Positions 6,624 to 6,708 of a stretch of 6,708 nt of DNA are shown here, piece after piece. The DNA lies in assembly GCA_016938515.1 (NCBI GenBank), contig JAFGUM010000462.1:1-6708 (forward strand), given 5' to 3'. Source of the stretch: Spirochaetales bacterium (GTDB lineage Bacteria > Spirochaetota > Spirochaetia > Treponematales > UBA12059). The position numbers were made by a program, and so were the translations under genes. Each line of letters opens with the position of its first letter. The first letter of the stretch is position 1. Below the pieces are notes generated by a model, which was not told where the DNA came from, searched no databases, and worked only from the letters and a program-made list of their open reading frames with translations.

Positions 6624-6649
6624 GGTGCCATGCGCGCTATCGTCGGTGT

Positions 6650-6708
6650 ATGGCCACAGGGTATCTGGACGTTGAAGACGATATAGCCGCGCTCGCCACG
6701 CCCCCGGG
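6650..6708 (+). CDS. mnmE: 5' end of mnmE (tRNA uridine-5-carboxymethylaminomethyl modification GTPase), cut by the window edge
   Basis: The plus-strand frame from ATG 6650 reads MATGYLDVEDDIAALATPPG and runs open off the edge. The stretch DDIAALATPPG is the conserved N-terminal signature of MnmE (TrmE), which starts the formyl-tetrahydrofolate-binding domain and is normally followed by G-x-(G/A)-I-x-V-x-R-x-S-G-P. MnmE works with MnmG in the cytoplasm to modify the wobble uridine of several tRNAs. The 11 residues before IAALATPPG match the usual distance to the start. An upstream in-frame ATG at 6605 would add 15 unconserved residues (Cys/Arg/Trp-rich), and an in-frame TAG at 6596 bounds the frame. 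The ribosome binding site is weak for either start. The gene is divergent from the five-gene block. Only 19 full codons are visible, so identity rests on that signature. Confidence 0.85.
   Translation, partial: MATGYLDVEDDIAALATPP

Noticed and set aside
6605..6649. Upstream ATG giving a longer mnmE N terminus
   Set aside because: The added 15 residues are Cys/Arg/Trp-rich and unlike MnmE starts, lie across the inverted repeat, and have no ribosome binding site.

Overview
This window comes from a GC-rich bacterium (roughly 60% GC by eye). It appears to have two membranes: one gene encodes a signal-peptide protein with a probable C-terminal outer-membrane beta-barrel, and another encodes a lipoprotein. 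Ile ATA codons are frequent for this GC content. Together these leave me leaning towards a spirochaete or a similar diderm lineage, but nothing here fixes the phylum.

Layout, right to left. At the right edge (6650-6708, + strand) lie the first codons of mnmE, the tRNA-modification GTPase; it is too short and truncated to stand out as an ORF. A 130-bp divergent intergenic region follows, with promoter-like elements and a perfect 8-bp inverted repeat. Leftward on the - strand runs a tight five-gene block: an exported CsgG-like/barrel protein (6519-5185), a coiled-coil protein (5181-4702), a cytoplasmic glycerophosphodiester phosphodiesterase (4698-3934), a TPR protein (3921-3391) and a membrane-anchored Ser/Thr kinase-like protein (3394-1829). 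The junctions are 3 bp, 3 bp, 12 bp and a 4-bp ATGA overlap, so this is very probably one transcription unit. After a 140-bp AT-richer gap with its own -10-like element and a strong ribosome binding site comes a lipoprotein 5'-nucleotidase-family metallophosphoesterase (1688 to beyond the left edge). No gene-free stretch exceeds 300 bp, and I see no RNA genes, mobile elements or CRISPR.

How the genes may work together (inference). The five-gene block combines an envelope protein, two protein-interaction proteins (coiled coil, TPR), a lipid-headgroup diesterase and a membrane-tethered kinase whose catalytic motifs are altered (HRDVNPKN, and DFS instead of DFG). This looks like an uncharacterised envelope-linked signalling or housekeeping module. 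The neighbouring nucleotidase and the diesterase could both serve phosphate, nucleoside or glycerol-phosphate salvage, but they act in different compartments.
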